Shown: piece after piece, positions 25,482-34,598 of the stretch
Layout of the letters: each line of letters begins with the position of its first letter
Position numbering within the stretch: position 1 is the stretch's first letter
Assembly: GCF_002224675.1 (NCBI RefSeq)
Contig: NZ_NMPZ01000004.1
Span: forward strand, 113,890 to 177,889
DNA length: 64,000 bases
DNA from: Segatella copri
GTDB lineage: Bacteria; Bacteroidota; Bacteroidia; Bacteroidales; Bacteroidaceae
Direction of reading: 5' to 3'
The notes under the pieces: model-generated
The model's database searches: none
The model's input: only the letters and a program-made list of their open reading frames with translations
What the model was told of the DNA's origin: nothing
Made by a program: the position numbers and the translations under genes

Positions 25482-27701
25482 TTATTTGGACGCAGGAGCT
25501 TCCATTTTTCCTGACTTGCCGAATTCTGTCTGTATCTTCTTGATCATATCTTTCACTTCCTGATCGATGCGGTTGAAGTTGTTATAGAAGATACGTTCTT
25601 TGGCATCAGTGGACTTGAAGTTATAGAATATGGGGAGAGGGTAGTTCTTGTAGTCTGCTTCCTCTGCCTTGATCTCGTCCATGTTGAAGTTTGTCTTGCA
25701 GAAGAACTTGGAGGTTTTGAACTCTTCTGCTTCTTGGATATTCATGGAGCCGTTCTTGCCGGTTTTGGTAACAGTGAAGTCTCTGGCTGTCTGTCCGCAG
25801 ATCCAACCGGATGCCATGTCACTGATTTTTGAAGCTGGTACCAGGCTATCCATGTTCTCATTGAGGTTGATGGATGTACGGTCTCTATCAATGGTGATAC
25901 CCTTTTTGAGCTGGACAACCTTACCGAAGATATCACCTGAGAGCCAATCCAGGGTATCCTTGCTTCTGGCCGAACCGCTGATGACATTACCCACAGTGGT
26001 GATGATTTTGTCTTTACCCACCTTACCATAGTCGGCTTCCAGCTGTGGAAGTTCCTGAAATCCAAGCGTTACTGCCACCTTGTTGCTTCGGGCAGTACCA
26101 ATGAGACGGTCTATCTTGTGGAAATAGAGAGTCGGCAGCTCATCCACAATGATGCTTACAGGGACGTTCTTGCCCTGCCCACTGTTGACTCGGGTTACCA
26201 GTCGGTTGAGAATCAAAGCATTCAGAGCTCCGATGATACTTTCCATTTCCGGGTCATTTGCGATAAGCAGATAGCTTGGATTTTTAGGATCAGAAACCTT
26301 CAGGTCGAAATCATCTCCGCTGAACACCCAGTAGGCTTCCTTGGTAGCTAGGCGCGATGTCTGAACTCGAAGCGTACCGATCATACCTTCCAGCTGTTCC
26401 ATGGCTTTGTTGTCGAAGGCTGTCTTGAATGGTCCCAGGAGTGGATAGACCTCTGGGTCTGTGACCAGAACCTCGAAAATCTCCTCATAGGAATGGTTCA
26501 GGAAGGATAGCACATGGGGCATGTCGGAGTACTGGCCTTTCCAGTAGGCAGGTTCTACCAGTTTATCCATCTGCCCCAGGCAACCTTTTGCGTACACTCT
26601 ACCTGTAAGACGCTTATGATGTGTCTCCGGGTCTTCGCTATATTCTGCATCCAGTTCATTACCCTGTTCATCGTATGGCTTCTTGCCGTAGTTGACGAAG
26701 AAGTAGATACAGGCAGCCAGGAAGTTGGTTGCGGATGTCTGGAAGAACTGGTCGCTACCTCCTCCTGAACCTTTTTGACCTTTCTGAAGAGATTCTATCA
26801 GGGTTTCGGCAGTTTCCTGGGCGGCAGCCAGGTTGCCGATATACTTTTGCTGGATAGGGTTGACCCTGCAGCTGTATTCCACGTTAACGAAGTTGATGAT
26901 TCGGAACTTACATCCTTCGGGGAGTCTGTTCTGTTCCTTGTTCTTTCTATAGTGGTAGTAGAGCTTGGTGGCCAGAGTGGGGAACTTATAGTCATACACC
27001 ACCATGGAGAAGCCCTTTTGGGAGTGCTGTCTGATATAGGGTTCTATCACCGAGAAGGTCTTACCGGAACCAGGAGTTCCCACAACCCATGTTCCTCTGA
27101 AGGGATTGATGATGTTGATCCAGCCATGTCGGAACTTCCCCTGGTAGTAGAATCGCATCGGGATATTTACGGAGTAGGCGTTGCTGACGCATTCTGTAGA
27201 TTGCTCGAAACTCTCGTTCTCCAGGTTGAAACGGTCTTTGAGCATGCCGCTTCTGAAGTATTTGGAAATGTTGTCCAGGGCTACATGTACCAGAATCGTT
27301 CCTACTATGGAGAGCAGCATATATAGCCAGATGTTTCCCCTCAGGATTCCTATCTTGAAGTTCCAGTCCCAGTAGTAGATACCCACGGACAAAAGGGTAA
27401 TCAGGAGGCCGGAGGATATAGGCCAGAAGACCATGCGCCTGGCATCATACTCGATCTGCTTCTTGTTCTTGGTGCCGATGCAGGTGATGATGACCATGAT
27501 CAGGGTCACGATTTTGCTGTAGGGCAGGAACTGATACACAGACAGATGCTGGAGTTGGCTGTGGATACCCGTAATGATGCCTCCCAGGAAGTCCAGGTCT
27601 TCGGGGCTGAAGGCATACATGAAGAATTCCAGCAGGAGTGTCACGTAAATGACGCCCCTAAAGAGGGTATAGGTTCCCTGTAATTCTTTTGATTCTTCCA
27701 T
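25482..27701 (-). CDS. Type IV coupling protein (TraG/VirD4 type, MobC-like of Bacteroidetes)
   Basis: A 739-residue membrane ATPase that brings the relaxase-DNA complex to the transfer channel. About four membrane segments occupy residues 15-140 (the YWFCY-type N-terminus of Bacteroidetes coupling proteins). Walker A is VVGTPGSGKTFSV (about 206-218), followed by MVVYDYKFPTLA; Walker B-like residues are in VSIIVDELPTLYF; RSNKVAVTLGFQELPQLEADYG is the conserved VirD4 stretch. Normal length. It overlaps nothing and is 3 bases from the upstream gene, so it is the last gene of the operon. A relaxase gene is not visible in the window. Confidence 0.92.
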   Translation of the reverse strand: MEESKELQGTYTLFRGVIYVTLLLEFFMYAFSPEDLDFLGGIITGIHSQLQHLSVYQFLPYSKIVTLIMVIITCIGTKNKKQIEYDARRMVFWPISSGLLITLLSVGIYYWDWNFKIGILRGNIWLYMLLSIVGTILVHVALDNISKYFRSGMLKDRFNLENESFEQSTECVSNAYSVNIPMRFYYQGKFRHGWINIINPFRGTWVVGTPGSGKTFSVIEPYIRQHSQKGFSMVVYDYKFPTLATKLYYHYRKNKEQNRLPEGCKFRIINFVNVEYSCRVNPIQQKYIGNLAAAQETAETLIESLQKGQKGSGGGSDQFFQTSATNFLAACIYFFVNYGKKPYDEQGNELDAEYSEDPETHHKRLTGRVYAKGCLGQMDKLVEPAYWKGQYSDMPHVLSFLNHSYEEIFEVLVTDPEVYPLLGPFKTAFDNKAMEQLEGMIGTLRVQTSRLATKEAYWVFSGDDFDLKVSDPKNPSYLLIANDPEMESIIGALNALILNRLVTRVNSGQGKNVPVSIIVDELPTLYFHKIDRLIGTARSNKVAVTLGFQELPQLEADYGKVGKDKIITTVGNVISGSARSKDTLDWLSGDIFGKVVQLKKGITIDRDRTSINLNENMDSLVPASKISDMASGWICGQTARDFTVTKTGKNGSMNIQEAEEFKTSKFFCKTNFNMDEIKAEEADYKNYPLPIFYNFKSTDAKERIFYNNFNRIDQEVKDMIKKIQTEFGKSGKMEAPASK

Positions 27702-27704
27702 TTC

Positions 27705-28413
27705 TTACTTGTTATGTTTGACACTGATGGCTTTTTGCATCCATCGTTTCTGCGAGGATGTGACAATCTCCGTCATGGTTCTGGTGCGCTTGGGATTACC
27801 CCGAAGTTCAAACCACGAGTCCATGAGGGCGGTATAGGATACAAGCCTGTTCATCTTTCTCATCTTGTAGTTAAGAGCCCTCAGGCTTCTTCTGACATTG
27901 CTCATGCCCTGGATTCTCTCCTGGGTGGTCATCTTTGCATTCTGATCCTTATCTTGCTTCAAGGGTACCAGATGCTGGATGTCTCCTGCAATCTGGATAC
28001 CGTTTTCTACAATATCCGTATAGATATTGTTTTTCCGCTCAGAGACAGCCACAGCAATGAGGTTGGCAGGACAAGCTGAGCAGGTCTGCTTGAGCTGACG
28101 GATGTTTTTGAATGCCTGATCCACCTCGAAATAGATACCATAAGCCTCTGCAGCGATGCTTAAGATGTCACCAAAACTGTCAAGATAGTCATTGAACTGC
28201 TTCTGAAAATCAGTGATTTCTTCCATTTCCTCCTTCAGGAACTTATGACCGGTGAGATTGAGTCCCATGGCTTTCTTCTGAGCCAGCAGAGTTTGCTTGG
28301 CTTGCTTGGCATAGGTGGTGAAAAGCGCGGCTCTTGTCACATCTCCTCCGCTCAGGGCCTTTGCCTGGAGAGAGGAGGAGAAATACTCCCAATGATATGA
28401 TATATTGCTTCAT
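27705..28413 (-). CDS. Secreted helical transfer protein with frameshifted signal peptide
   Basis: The continuous frame (GTG at 28340, 211 codons) lacks a signal peptide. The ATG at 28413, 14 bases after the upstream gene, encodes MKQYIISLGVFLLLS and then goes out of frame; the other frame supplies LQAKALSGGDVTRAALF, an ideal cleavage region. The switch falls in CTCCTCCTCTCTCC (28367-28380), a repeat prone to slippage. The mature part is helical, has a CSAC pair, and ends EIVTSSQKRW, like the 271-residue protein at 60191. It is probably a periplasmic part of the transfer apparatus of VirB5/TraI type (inference). In this copy it would be untranslated or cytoplasmic unless frame is restored. 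Confidence 0.7.
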
Positions 28414-28427
28414 CTCTTAGTTCTTCA

Positions 28428-29171
28428 TTATTTAAACCATGGTTTATGTTCTTGCCTTACCCTGTAGAACCTAGCCACCTGCTTCATGGCCTTGGCTTGA
28501 CGCTTTCGGGCATCAGAAGCTATCATGGCATTTGTTTTCTCTATTTTGCCTGCGATGGCACGATTCCACACATCTTCAAAATCATAGATGGTGATGCTAA
28601 GTGTCAGGCTGCGGAGCTTTTTATTCAATTGCTCCAGTTCACTGCTCAGCTGCCAGAGGAGCATGGTGCGTTCTGCACCAGTGAGCATGCTTTCCTTACC
28701 TCCTTTTTTAATGACCTTATTTAATATACGGTAGGTTTTGGCAAGTTCAGCTGCCGCTTCCATATAGAGGTTGTTCATACTCATGGTAGCAAAAGTTCCT
28801 TCAGGATTGATTCTTCTGGCAAGGTCTAGCTCCCAAAGATGGGTAAGTGTTTGCATGCCATCTTGAAACAAGGTGGATGCCAGAGCTATCTTTTCGGCAT
28901 AACCCTGTGCAGTGGTGAGATAGGCGTTATACTGTTTTTCCCATTTCTTCATGATGTTTGCTTCCTTCACCATGGTTCCCTGCACACCCGCCAGGTTTTC
29001 CATTCCATCAGTCTGGCTTTTCACCTGACCATTAATTCTAGCCTCTCCCTGCTGGATGGCTGCGTATTCCAAGGGGTTGGAGGTCACTGCTCCTTGTGCA
29101 TGACACTTGATGCCAAATGCCCAGCAAAGCAGAGTAATCAGCAGGATTTGCCTGTCAACTGTTAATTTCAT
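28428..29171 (-). CDS. Secreted helical transfer-region protein
   Basis: 247 residues with a signal peptide (MKLTVDRQILLITLLCWAFGIKCHA). The mature protein is almost wholly helical (EKQYNAYLTTAQGYAEKIALA, in part; LMWQLSSELEQLNKKLRSL-type heptads), which fits VirB5-like or TraI-like periplasmic subunits, but no family can be named. It overlaps the upstream membrane protein gene by 17 bases and is followed after 14 bases by the frameshifted gene, so the three are translationally linked. Confidence 0.75.
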   Translation of the reverse strand: MKLTVDRQILLITLLCWAFGIKCHAQGAVTSNPLEYAAIQQGEARINGQVKSQTDGMENLAGVQGTMVKEANIMKKWEKQYNAYLTTAQGYAEKIALASTLFQDGMQTLTHLWELDLARRINPEGTFATMSMNNLYMEAAAELAKTYRILNKVIKKGGKESMLTGAERTMLLWQLSSELEQLNKKLRSLTLSITIYDFEDVWNRAIAGKIEKTNAMIASDARKRQAKAMKQVARFYRVRQEHKPWFK

Positions 29172-29646
29172 AAATACCCTTTCTTTTTTGGTTGTATTCT
29201 ACTCTTCTTCGGATTTCTCCCACAATATCCTTGCTTGCGTCGATTCCCACCATTTTAAGACAGCCATTGGTTCGGTCACGGCTAAGGACAAAGACCGTTT
29301 TGATACCGAACAATAGCTGTAGAAGGTTTTGCTGCTGCTCATAATCCACCACACGGTAGAGCTCTATATAGTGGGTTGTTCTTGCCATAAGTCCCTTTTT
29401 GATGATGATCTGTTCAGAGGTTATCGTGTAACTGGTCATCAGCAGAGATAAGATGCTGACTATGACACCAACTCCACACATGAAGGCGAGGGTATGGAAG
29501 CCCAAAATCCAGTTCGTGGAGGAGGGATTATCCATCCCTGCCAAAACCAATATCAACGGAACAAAAAACAGATGTGTAAGAATGATGTACCTAAAGCAAG
29601 GACGCAGCGTCATCCGTTGATATGTATTTTTTTCATTGTTATGCAT
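29155..29646 (-). CDS. Membrane protein with bacterial PH-like domain
   Basis: 163 residues. Two membrane segments (about 20-38 and 47-68) are followed by a YdbS/DUF304-type bPH fold (SYTITSEQIIIKKGLMARTTHYIELYRVVDYE, in part, and LLFGIKTVFVLSRDRTNG). bPH2 proteins are found in cell-envelope contexts; its task in the transfer operon is unknown. It lies between the 819-residue protein and the secreted helical protein. Confidence 0.72.
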   Translation of the reverse strand: MHNNEKNTYQRMTLRPCFRYIILTHLFFVPLILVLAGMDNPSSTNWILGFHTLAFMCGVGVIVSILSLLMTSYTITSEQIIIKKGLMARTTHYIELYRVVDYEQQQNLLQLLFGIKTVFVLSRDRTNGCLKMVGIDASKDIVGEIRRRVEYNQKRKGIYEINS

Positions 29647-29687
29647 ATGATATGGATTGATTGTTATTCTTTGAAAGGAGAGAGGGA

Positions 29688-32147
29688 CTAGATGCCCATT
29701 CCCCTTCCTTCGCCCCTAGATAGAGACTCTTCATGATTGAAATTCTCAAACTTGGCAGCGGCCACCTCGGCAGGAGATACCACCCCTGGTTTATAATAAA
29801 CTCCCTTATGTTCATAGATGTCCGGACGTGGCATGGCCGGTCTTGCCAGGCTGCTGGCTACATCCAAACCTGTGGTTACAGCTGCTAGTATGGCTGCTCC
29901 CAGATTAAACCCGTGACCATCCTTGGTATGCATCTTGACTTCTGGGAAGAGCTTGTCAAAGAGCTTCATCCTCTGATAGTCGTTGACCGTCAGGAACTTG
30001 TTATACTCCTTTTGGGTTATCTCGTGGGAAAATACATTACCGTCGATGACAGCTGACATCTTATATTTGCCTTCTATGACATTTCCATCGGCATCTTTCA
30101 GACGTTCTACAGCGATGTCACTGACCTCGGTGGCTCGTCCATGTTCACCGTCTCTTCTCCACTGTTTGCTTGGTTTGAGGTTCTCCAGTCCTTCTCCATT
30201 GACCTTTGCATCTCCCAGCAAGGCAATTCTGGTTTCCTTTTGGAGTTGTTCCAATGATATGTTTCCCAAGGATTTACTCTCTGAGGCAAAAAGCTGCTGA
30301 AGGTCTTTTTTCGAGAGTGATTCAACATGAAACCCACGTTGCTTGAGGAAGCTGGCCATACGTTCGTTGCTATAGCCAGTATTGAGATTCTGTTCTGCTT
30401 TGGACAGTGGGAGCTGGATTTCCTTCATCACTTCCAGCTTGTTGCCTTTTTCATCCTTGAGAGGAAGAAGCTGGATGAGCATTTTGGCTCTTTCTTCATT
30501 GCTGGCATTTTTGAAATTCTGATAATCCTTCTCTGAAATCTTGAACGACCACATGCCCACATCCTTGGAATCTCGCAGGTTCAGAAGATAGTCGCCGGAA
30601 ATCTGATCCCTCCAAGCCATGGCTGATGTAATATAGGCCTTGGTTGATTCACCCACCAAACTATAATTGCCTTCAAGAGTAACTACTCCATGGGCTTTGT
30701 CCAGATTGCCTGAGAGGAAGGTATCTTCATTTTTGCCATTGGATGCAGCTTTGATCTTTACCTCGTCAAAAACCTTGTCAAATAGCACAAGGCGATGCTC
30801 GTCATCATAGTTGATGAATTTGATGTATTCATCTTTGGATATCTCGCGGCTCATGATCTGATTATTGATGACGGCAGTCATTCTGAATGATGTTTTCTCG
30901 CCATCATGAGTAGGGTAGGCCTGGATTTCTCCCACACTCACCCTTCTTCCATCCTTGACGGGAAGGTAGAAGCCTTTGTCCTCAGAGAGCATTCTTCCAT
31001 CCGCCACTCCAATGGAGTTCCATTTGTCTATATAGCCTGTATGATAGCTGGCACGGGAGTGCTCCAAAGCAATGACGTCAAGCTGCTTTTGGTGATGAGT
31101 GGCTTCTGCATGGCTGATAAAGAGCTCTTTTTCCACCTCAGGCTTGAGACAGATACTCACATAATCCTTGGAGTTGAGCATCTGCCGGGTAATCTGATCC
31201 TTGAAATCACCTTCTATCACCTGGTTGATGATTGAAAGGCGCTCATCGATGGTTACAACTTTGTCCTGTTTGGAGCTTTTTTTACCCGAAGGTTTGAAGT
31301 TTTCCGCCATGAGCTTGGCAAGTTCCTCATCCTTCAGCTCATACAGCAGATTTCTATTCACCTGGGAGGACTTGATTGTTAGGGTCTTGTTTTTCTCATC
31401 AATGATGACCCCATGGGTGGAGAGCATATGTTGGAAGAGCTCTGGCGTAGGATAGAGGTTGGTACCCATTACCTTATCAAGTGGTTCTGCCTGTCCCTGT
31501 GGACGGACGAGAACTTTTGGCTTGGCTTGAATCTCCAGAGAACTGAGTGGATCGGTAGCCTGGTTTCCCTTGTCATAGAAACCATATGCACCGCTCTTGA
31601 ACTCTCCTGGTTTGAGTTTTCCGTCGGGACGGTCAATGACTACCGGAGCTGAGGACGCAAAATAAGGTCTGCCCTCAATTCGTCTTATATGGAAGCCTCT
31701 ATGAGAAAGCATCGCATATCTATCCATGAAGTTGTTGAATCTGCCATATCTGGCTCCCATGAAAGGACCAAAGCGCGGTTCTCGGTAGCCATACTCTCCA
31801 TCCATGATAGTATGTCCCCATAGTCCGTGGTTTACCGGTGAGTTGGCATTCTTGGCTGTGGCCCATGCACCCGGCATATAATAGTCATTTCTAACTATGG
31901 ATGTAAAAGTCTCATAGGCTTTTTTATTCCATGAGTTGGTTCCTCCGTTTCTAAGGTTTTCCACCTGCTTTGAGGTGAGGTCATAATACCTTGGAGTGGA
32001 AGAGTTATGTGCCAGGGTTACAAGCTGAAACTGCCCGGTAGGAGTTTGGATAAGATGGGCTTGCATACCATTGGCATTCAACGTGGCCTGGAGCTGGGGT
32101 GCTATATCCCAATTCCTAGGGTTTGTATTTTTTCTTAGAACACTCAT
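29688..32147 (-). CDS. Large repeat-containing polyvalent-type protein
   Basis: 819 residues, no signal peptide. Three divergent copies of one module are visible: about 417-466 (SREISKDEYIKFINYDDEHR), 515-562 (FKISEKDYQNFKNASNEERA) and 690-740 (SHEITQKEYNKFLTVNDYQR). The N-terminal 200 residues are Tyr/Gly/Arg-rich (GYREPRFGPFMGARYGRF). It resembles the DUF3945-rich cytosolic proteins that conjugative elements carry, possibly delivered with the DNA, but I cannot assign a Pfam family. It is 3 bases from the upstream OmpA-type gene. Confidence 0.72.
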   Translation of the reverse strand: MSVLRKNTNPRNWDIAPQLQATLNANGMQAHLIQTPTGQFQLVTLAHNSSTPRYYDLTSKQVENLRNGGTNSWNKKAYETFTSIVRNDYYMPGAWATAKNANSPVNHGLWGHTIMDGEYGYREPRFGPFMGARYGRFNNFMDRYAMLSHRGFHIRRIEGRPYFASSAPVVIDRPDGKLKPGEFKSGAYGFYDKGNQATDPLSSLEIQAKPKVLVRPQGQAEPLDKVMGTNLYPTPELFQHMLSTHGVIIDEKNKTLTIKSSQVNRNLLYELKDEELAKLMAENFKPSGKKSSKQDKVVTIDERLSIINQVIEGDFKDQITRQMLNSKDYVSICLKPEVEKELFISHAEATHHQKQLDVIALEHSRASYHTGYIDKWNSIGVADGRMLSEDKGFYLPVKDGRRVSVGEIQAYPTHDGEKTSFRMTAVINNQIMSREISKDEYIKFINYDDEHRLVLFDKVFDEVKIKAASNGKNEDTFLSGNLDKAHGVVTLEGNYSLVGESTKAYITSAMAWRDQISGDYLLNLRDSKDVGMWSFKISEKDYQNFKNASNEERAKMLIQLLPLKDEKGNKLEVMKEIQLPLSKAEQNLNTGYSNERMASFLKQRGFHVESLSKKDLQQLFASESKSLGNISLEQLQKETRIALLGDAKVNGEGLENLKPSKQWRRDGEHGRATEVSDIAVERLKDADGNVIEGKYKMSAVIDGNVFSHEITQKEYNKFLTVNDYQRMKLFDKLFPEVKMHTKDGHGFNLGAAILAAVTTGLDVASSLARPAMPRPDIYEHKGVYYKPGVVSPAEVAAAKFENFNHEESLSRGEGRGMGI

Positions 32148-32150
32148 TTT

Positions 32151-33353
32151 TTACTGTTTATCATCTGGTGCTTGATACTTTGAAAGAATGACGCATGTAT
32201 GGCGGTTGGCAGTATAGGGTTTGTAGATATTGATACCACCTTGGCTGATTCCACGGAGTCGTTCTTTCTCTACTCCTGCGTCAATCAGGAGCTTGGCGAT
32301 ATATTTGGCTCTTTTGATACTGAGCTTTCTGTTATGCTGCTTAGAACCAGTTTGGCTGTCTGCAGCACCGATGACCTTGGCCTTGAGGTTATATTCCTTC
32401 ATGGCTGCCGCTATTTCTGCGATTTCCACCTTTTGTTGCGCATCAATCAGGTCTGTGGTATTGATCTTGAAGAAGAAAAGTATCGGTGCATCGAAATGAT
32501 TCCTCAAGTTGCTCTTTTCCATTTCTTCCTTAGCCTTCACCCTTTCTGTGAGTTGTTTTAATCCACGATAGTTATTCTTTGGGAAGGACATGGGTGCAGT
32601 TTCTGCTACTGGAGCTCTATAGATAAGTCCAGGATTCTGTTTGTGGTTCCAGCCCTGCTTACCTATATCAAGTGTCAATCCCATTTTGGCACTGATCAGA
32701 TTATCCTTGAAGCGATTCCCGTTACCCATACCATCGAAACTCTCCCTGGTGGTGATTCCACCAAATTCTGCACTGACACTGAGACGACCGGCCACTCGAT
32801 AGCTGCACAATAAGCCATAGTTGATGGCAAACAGTGATTTATGGAGGGTGGAGTTATGGATTGTACCAGCTCCTATAAAGGGTACGAATTTCCATTTGGA
32901 CATGTTCTCGTTCTTTTCCTGATGAAATGCAGATACATTCAACATCAGATCCAGATGGTAGTTTCTGAAATCATGCTTCTCCAGATGAGCAGTTTTGAAT
33001 TTCAGACCTTCAAAGGAAAAACGCGTGCCAAAATAAGGGGTTTGCCATTTTCCCAAGGCAACCTGGAGTGAGGGTGTGGTTCTATCAAAGAGATCGCCGC
33101 ATCCTTGAGTGGTTCCGGCAAATGCTGTTGCAGCCAGTTTTCCTGATACATACCAATTGGACAAAATGCCAGACGGATGGAATCCATTCTCCGGTATGTC
33201 TTGTGAACCTGGAGTCGTAGCTGTAGTTTCCATTGATGTTGAAGAGGCATAAGATGCCACATAGTTCTTTTCATCCTCTGAGAAGACGACCTGGCCTTGT
33301 ACGGCAACGGCACTCATGAAGAGGCCCAGGAATGATAGTCTTAATCTTTTCAT
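32151..33353 (-). CDS. OmpA-family outer-membrane protein
   Basis: 400 residues with a signal peptide (cut near AVQG-QVV). The middle (about 55-240) looks like a beta-barrel with alternating strands. The C-terminal OmpA peptidoglycan-binding domain is clear (about 300-395): FFKINTTDLIDAQQKVEIAE, AKVIGAADSQTGSKQHNRKLSIKRA (in part), ERLRGISQGG. It probably anchors the transfer apparatus to the wall and outer membrane or shapes mating contacts. It is 42 bases from the upstream hydrolase gene. Confidence 0.87.
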   Translation of the reverse strand: MKRLRLSFLGLFMSAVAVQGQVVFSEDEKNYVASYASSTSMETTATTPGSQDIPENGFHPSGILSNWYVSGKLAATAFAGTTQGCGDLFDRTTPSLQVALGKWQTPYFGTRFSFEGLKFKTAHLEKHDFRNYHLDLMLNVSAFHQEKNENMSKWKFVPFIGAGTIHNSTLHKSLFAINYGLLCSYRVAGRLSVSAEFGGITTRESFDGMGNGNRFKDNLISAKMGLTLDIGKQGWNHKQNPGLIYRAPVAETAPMSFPKNNYRGLKQLTERVKAKEEMEKSNLRNHFDAPILFFFKINTTDLIDAQQKVEIAEIAAAMKEYNLKAKVIGAADSQTGSKQHNRKLSIKRAKYIAKLLIDAGVEKERLRGISQGGINIYKPYTANRHTCVILSKYQAPDDKQ

Positions 33354-33395
33354 TCGTTCTTTTTCTATTGTTATATATAATAATGTATAATGGGA

Positions 33396-34397
33396 TTATG
33401 TCTTGGATGCAAGATAGTCGTATTTATAAAGCTTATAGCGGTTGATGATTTTCTCGCAGCTTCTTACATAGTGGATGTTGGTAGCATAACCGGCAGCCTT
33501 GATTCCCCTAAGCCAATTCTTGTGGTCTGTGGGGGCATACTGATGGCATCGTCTGTAGCGCTCACTCATCAAAAGCCTGGAATGATATTCCATACTTTCT
33601 TCCGGAGAAGAGAAATTGCAGAACTTTTCGTTTTCCCTGTCATCGTCATGGATGCTGTAGGGAAGACCTTTTTCTATCCAGCGGCTGCTGGCTTTTATAC
33701 CAAAGAAGTTATGTTCTGATCTTGCCAGCTTACTTGTGCCCCATCCACTTTCAAATGCCATTTGGGATAGTATCACCGATGCCGGAATTCCATACTTCCT
33801 TTGCTGATGCATGGCTTGTGGGGCATAGGTCCTCAGGAAATCCTCAGGACTTAGCTTGATATCCTTATTAAGCCCCAATGCATCTACAGCTTTAAGTTGG
33901 GTGTCCCTTACGAAAGTAAGCAGATGGTAGGGATTCTCTATTTTACCATGAAGCCTGCAGGAAATATGCAGATGTGGTCCGGTAGCCCTTCCTGTCGATC
34001 CGCTTCTTCCTAATTCCTGTCCCGCATAAACCAGTTCATCTTCTTTGACCCAGATTTCAGAAAGGTGGCAATAGCTGATGGTATAGTTGCCGGCTTTCAG
34101 GGTAATGAAGTTACCAGACATTGGGTCATAGCCCACTCTTTTAATCTCTGCATCGAACATGGCAAATACGACTTCGTATTTAGCCTCCAGGTCAATTCCC
34201 TGATGAAACCTGCCTTTTCCCGTAAAGGGGTCAGCTCTTTTACCATAGGAGGAGCTGATATGGATGCTTTTTAAGGGATAGCTGACGCTTTGGTATTTCT
34301 CTATCCAGTAGTTCATGTCATCCGTATGCATCTGTGCCAGTGCCTGAAAGGGCAGGAAAATGTGGCACAGAATTATCCATTTGAGTCTTTTTTTCAT
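33396..34397 (-). CDS. Secreted two-domain wall hydrolase (M23 peptidase then glucosaminidase)
   Basis: 333 residues with a signal peptide (cut near ALA-QM). Residues about 45-165 form an M23 peptidase: FHQGIDLE, YCHLSEIW and GPHLHIS supply the metal and catalytic histidines. Residues about 190-325 form a GH73-type glucosaminidase (YGIPASVILSQMAFESGWGTSKLA, shown in part, and HNFFGIKAS). It would open peptidoglycan for the transfer channel. The domain order is the reverse of that in the protein at 43421. It is the first gene after a minus-strand promoter at 34422. Confidence 0.92.
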   Translation of the reverse strand: MKKRLKWIILCHIFLPFQALAQMHTDDMNYWIEKYQSVSYPLKSIHISSSYGKRADPFTGKGRFHQGIDLEAKYEVVFAMFDAEIKRVGYDPMSGNFITLKAGNYTISYCHLSEIWVKEDELVYAGQELGRSGSTGRATGPHLHISCRLHGKIENPYHLLTFVRDTQLKAVDALGLNKDIKLSPEDFLRTYAPQAMHQQRKYGIPASVILSQMAFESGWGTSKLARSEHNFFGIKASSRWIEKGLPYSIHDDDRENEKFCNFSSPEESMEYHSRLLMSERYRRCHQYAPTDHKNWLRGIKAAGYATNIHYVRSCEKIINRYKLYKYDYLASKT

Positions 34398-34421
34398 GTC
34401 ACCTTATTTATTATGATGGTG

Positions 34422-34429
34422 CAAAGGTA
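34422..34429 (-). promoter_or_regulatory. Bacteroidetes -7 element (TACCTTTG on minus strand)
   Basis: TACCTTTG on the minus strand, 24 bases before the hydrolase start at 34397. It should start the 34.4-25.5 kb half of the transfer block. A divergent promoter lies 120-150 bases away. Confidence 0.62.
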
Positions 34430-34552
34430 AAAGGAATGTTTTTAAATATTTGAGAGATATAAATCGATTTTCATTTTTAACATAAAAACGCCATTTCTGT
34501 CAAGATACAGTCTGAAAAGTGTTAATTTTTCATTTTGATTATGCAGAGGTGG

Positions 34553-34580
34553 TTGAAATCAGAAAAATCAGTTAACTTTG
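34553..34580 (+). promoter_or_regulatory. Divergent promoter TTG-N19-TAACTTTG
   Basis: TTGA at 34553-34556 and TAACTTTG at 34573-34580. The expected transcript starts near 34587, leaving a leader of only about 12 bases before the ATG at 34599; an upstream in-frame ATG at 34578 lies inside the -7 box and cannot be the start. Confidence 0.68.
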
Positions 34581-34598
34581 CGGCAAAAAACAAGAAAT

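Noticed and set aside
26775..27326. 183-codon plus-strand frame inside the coupling-protein gene
   Set aside because: Antisense to the Walker A region of the coupling protein.
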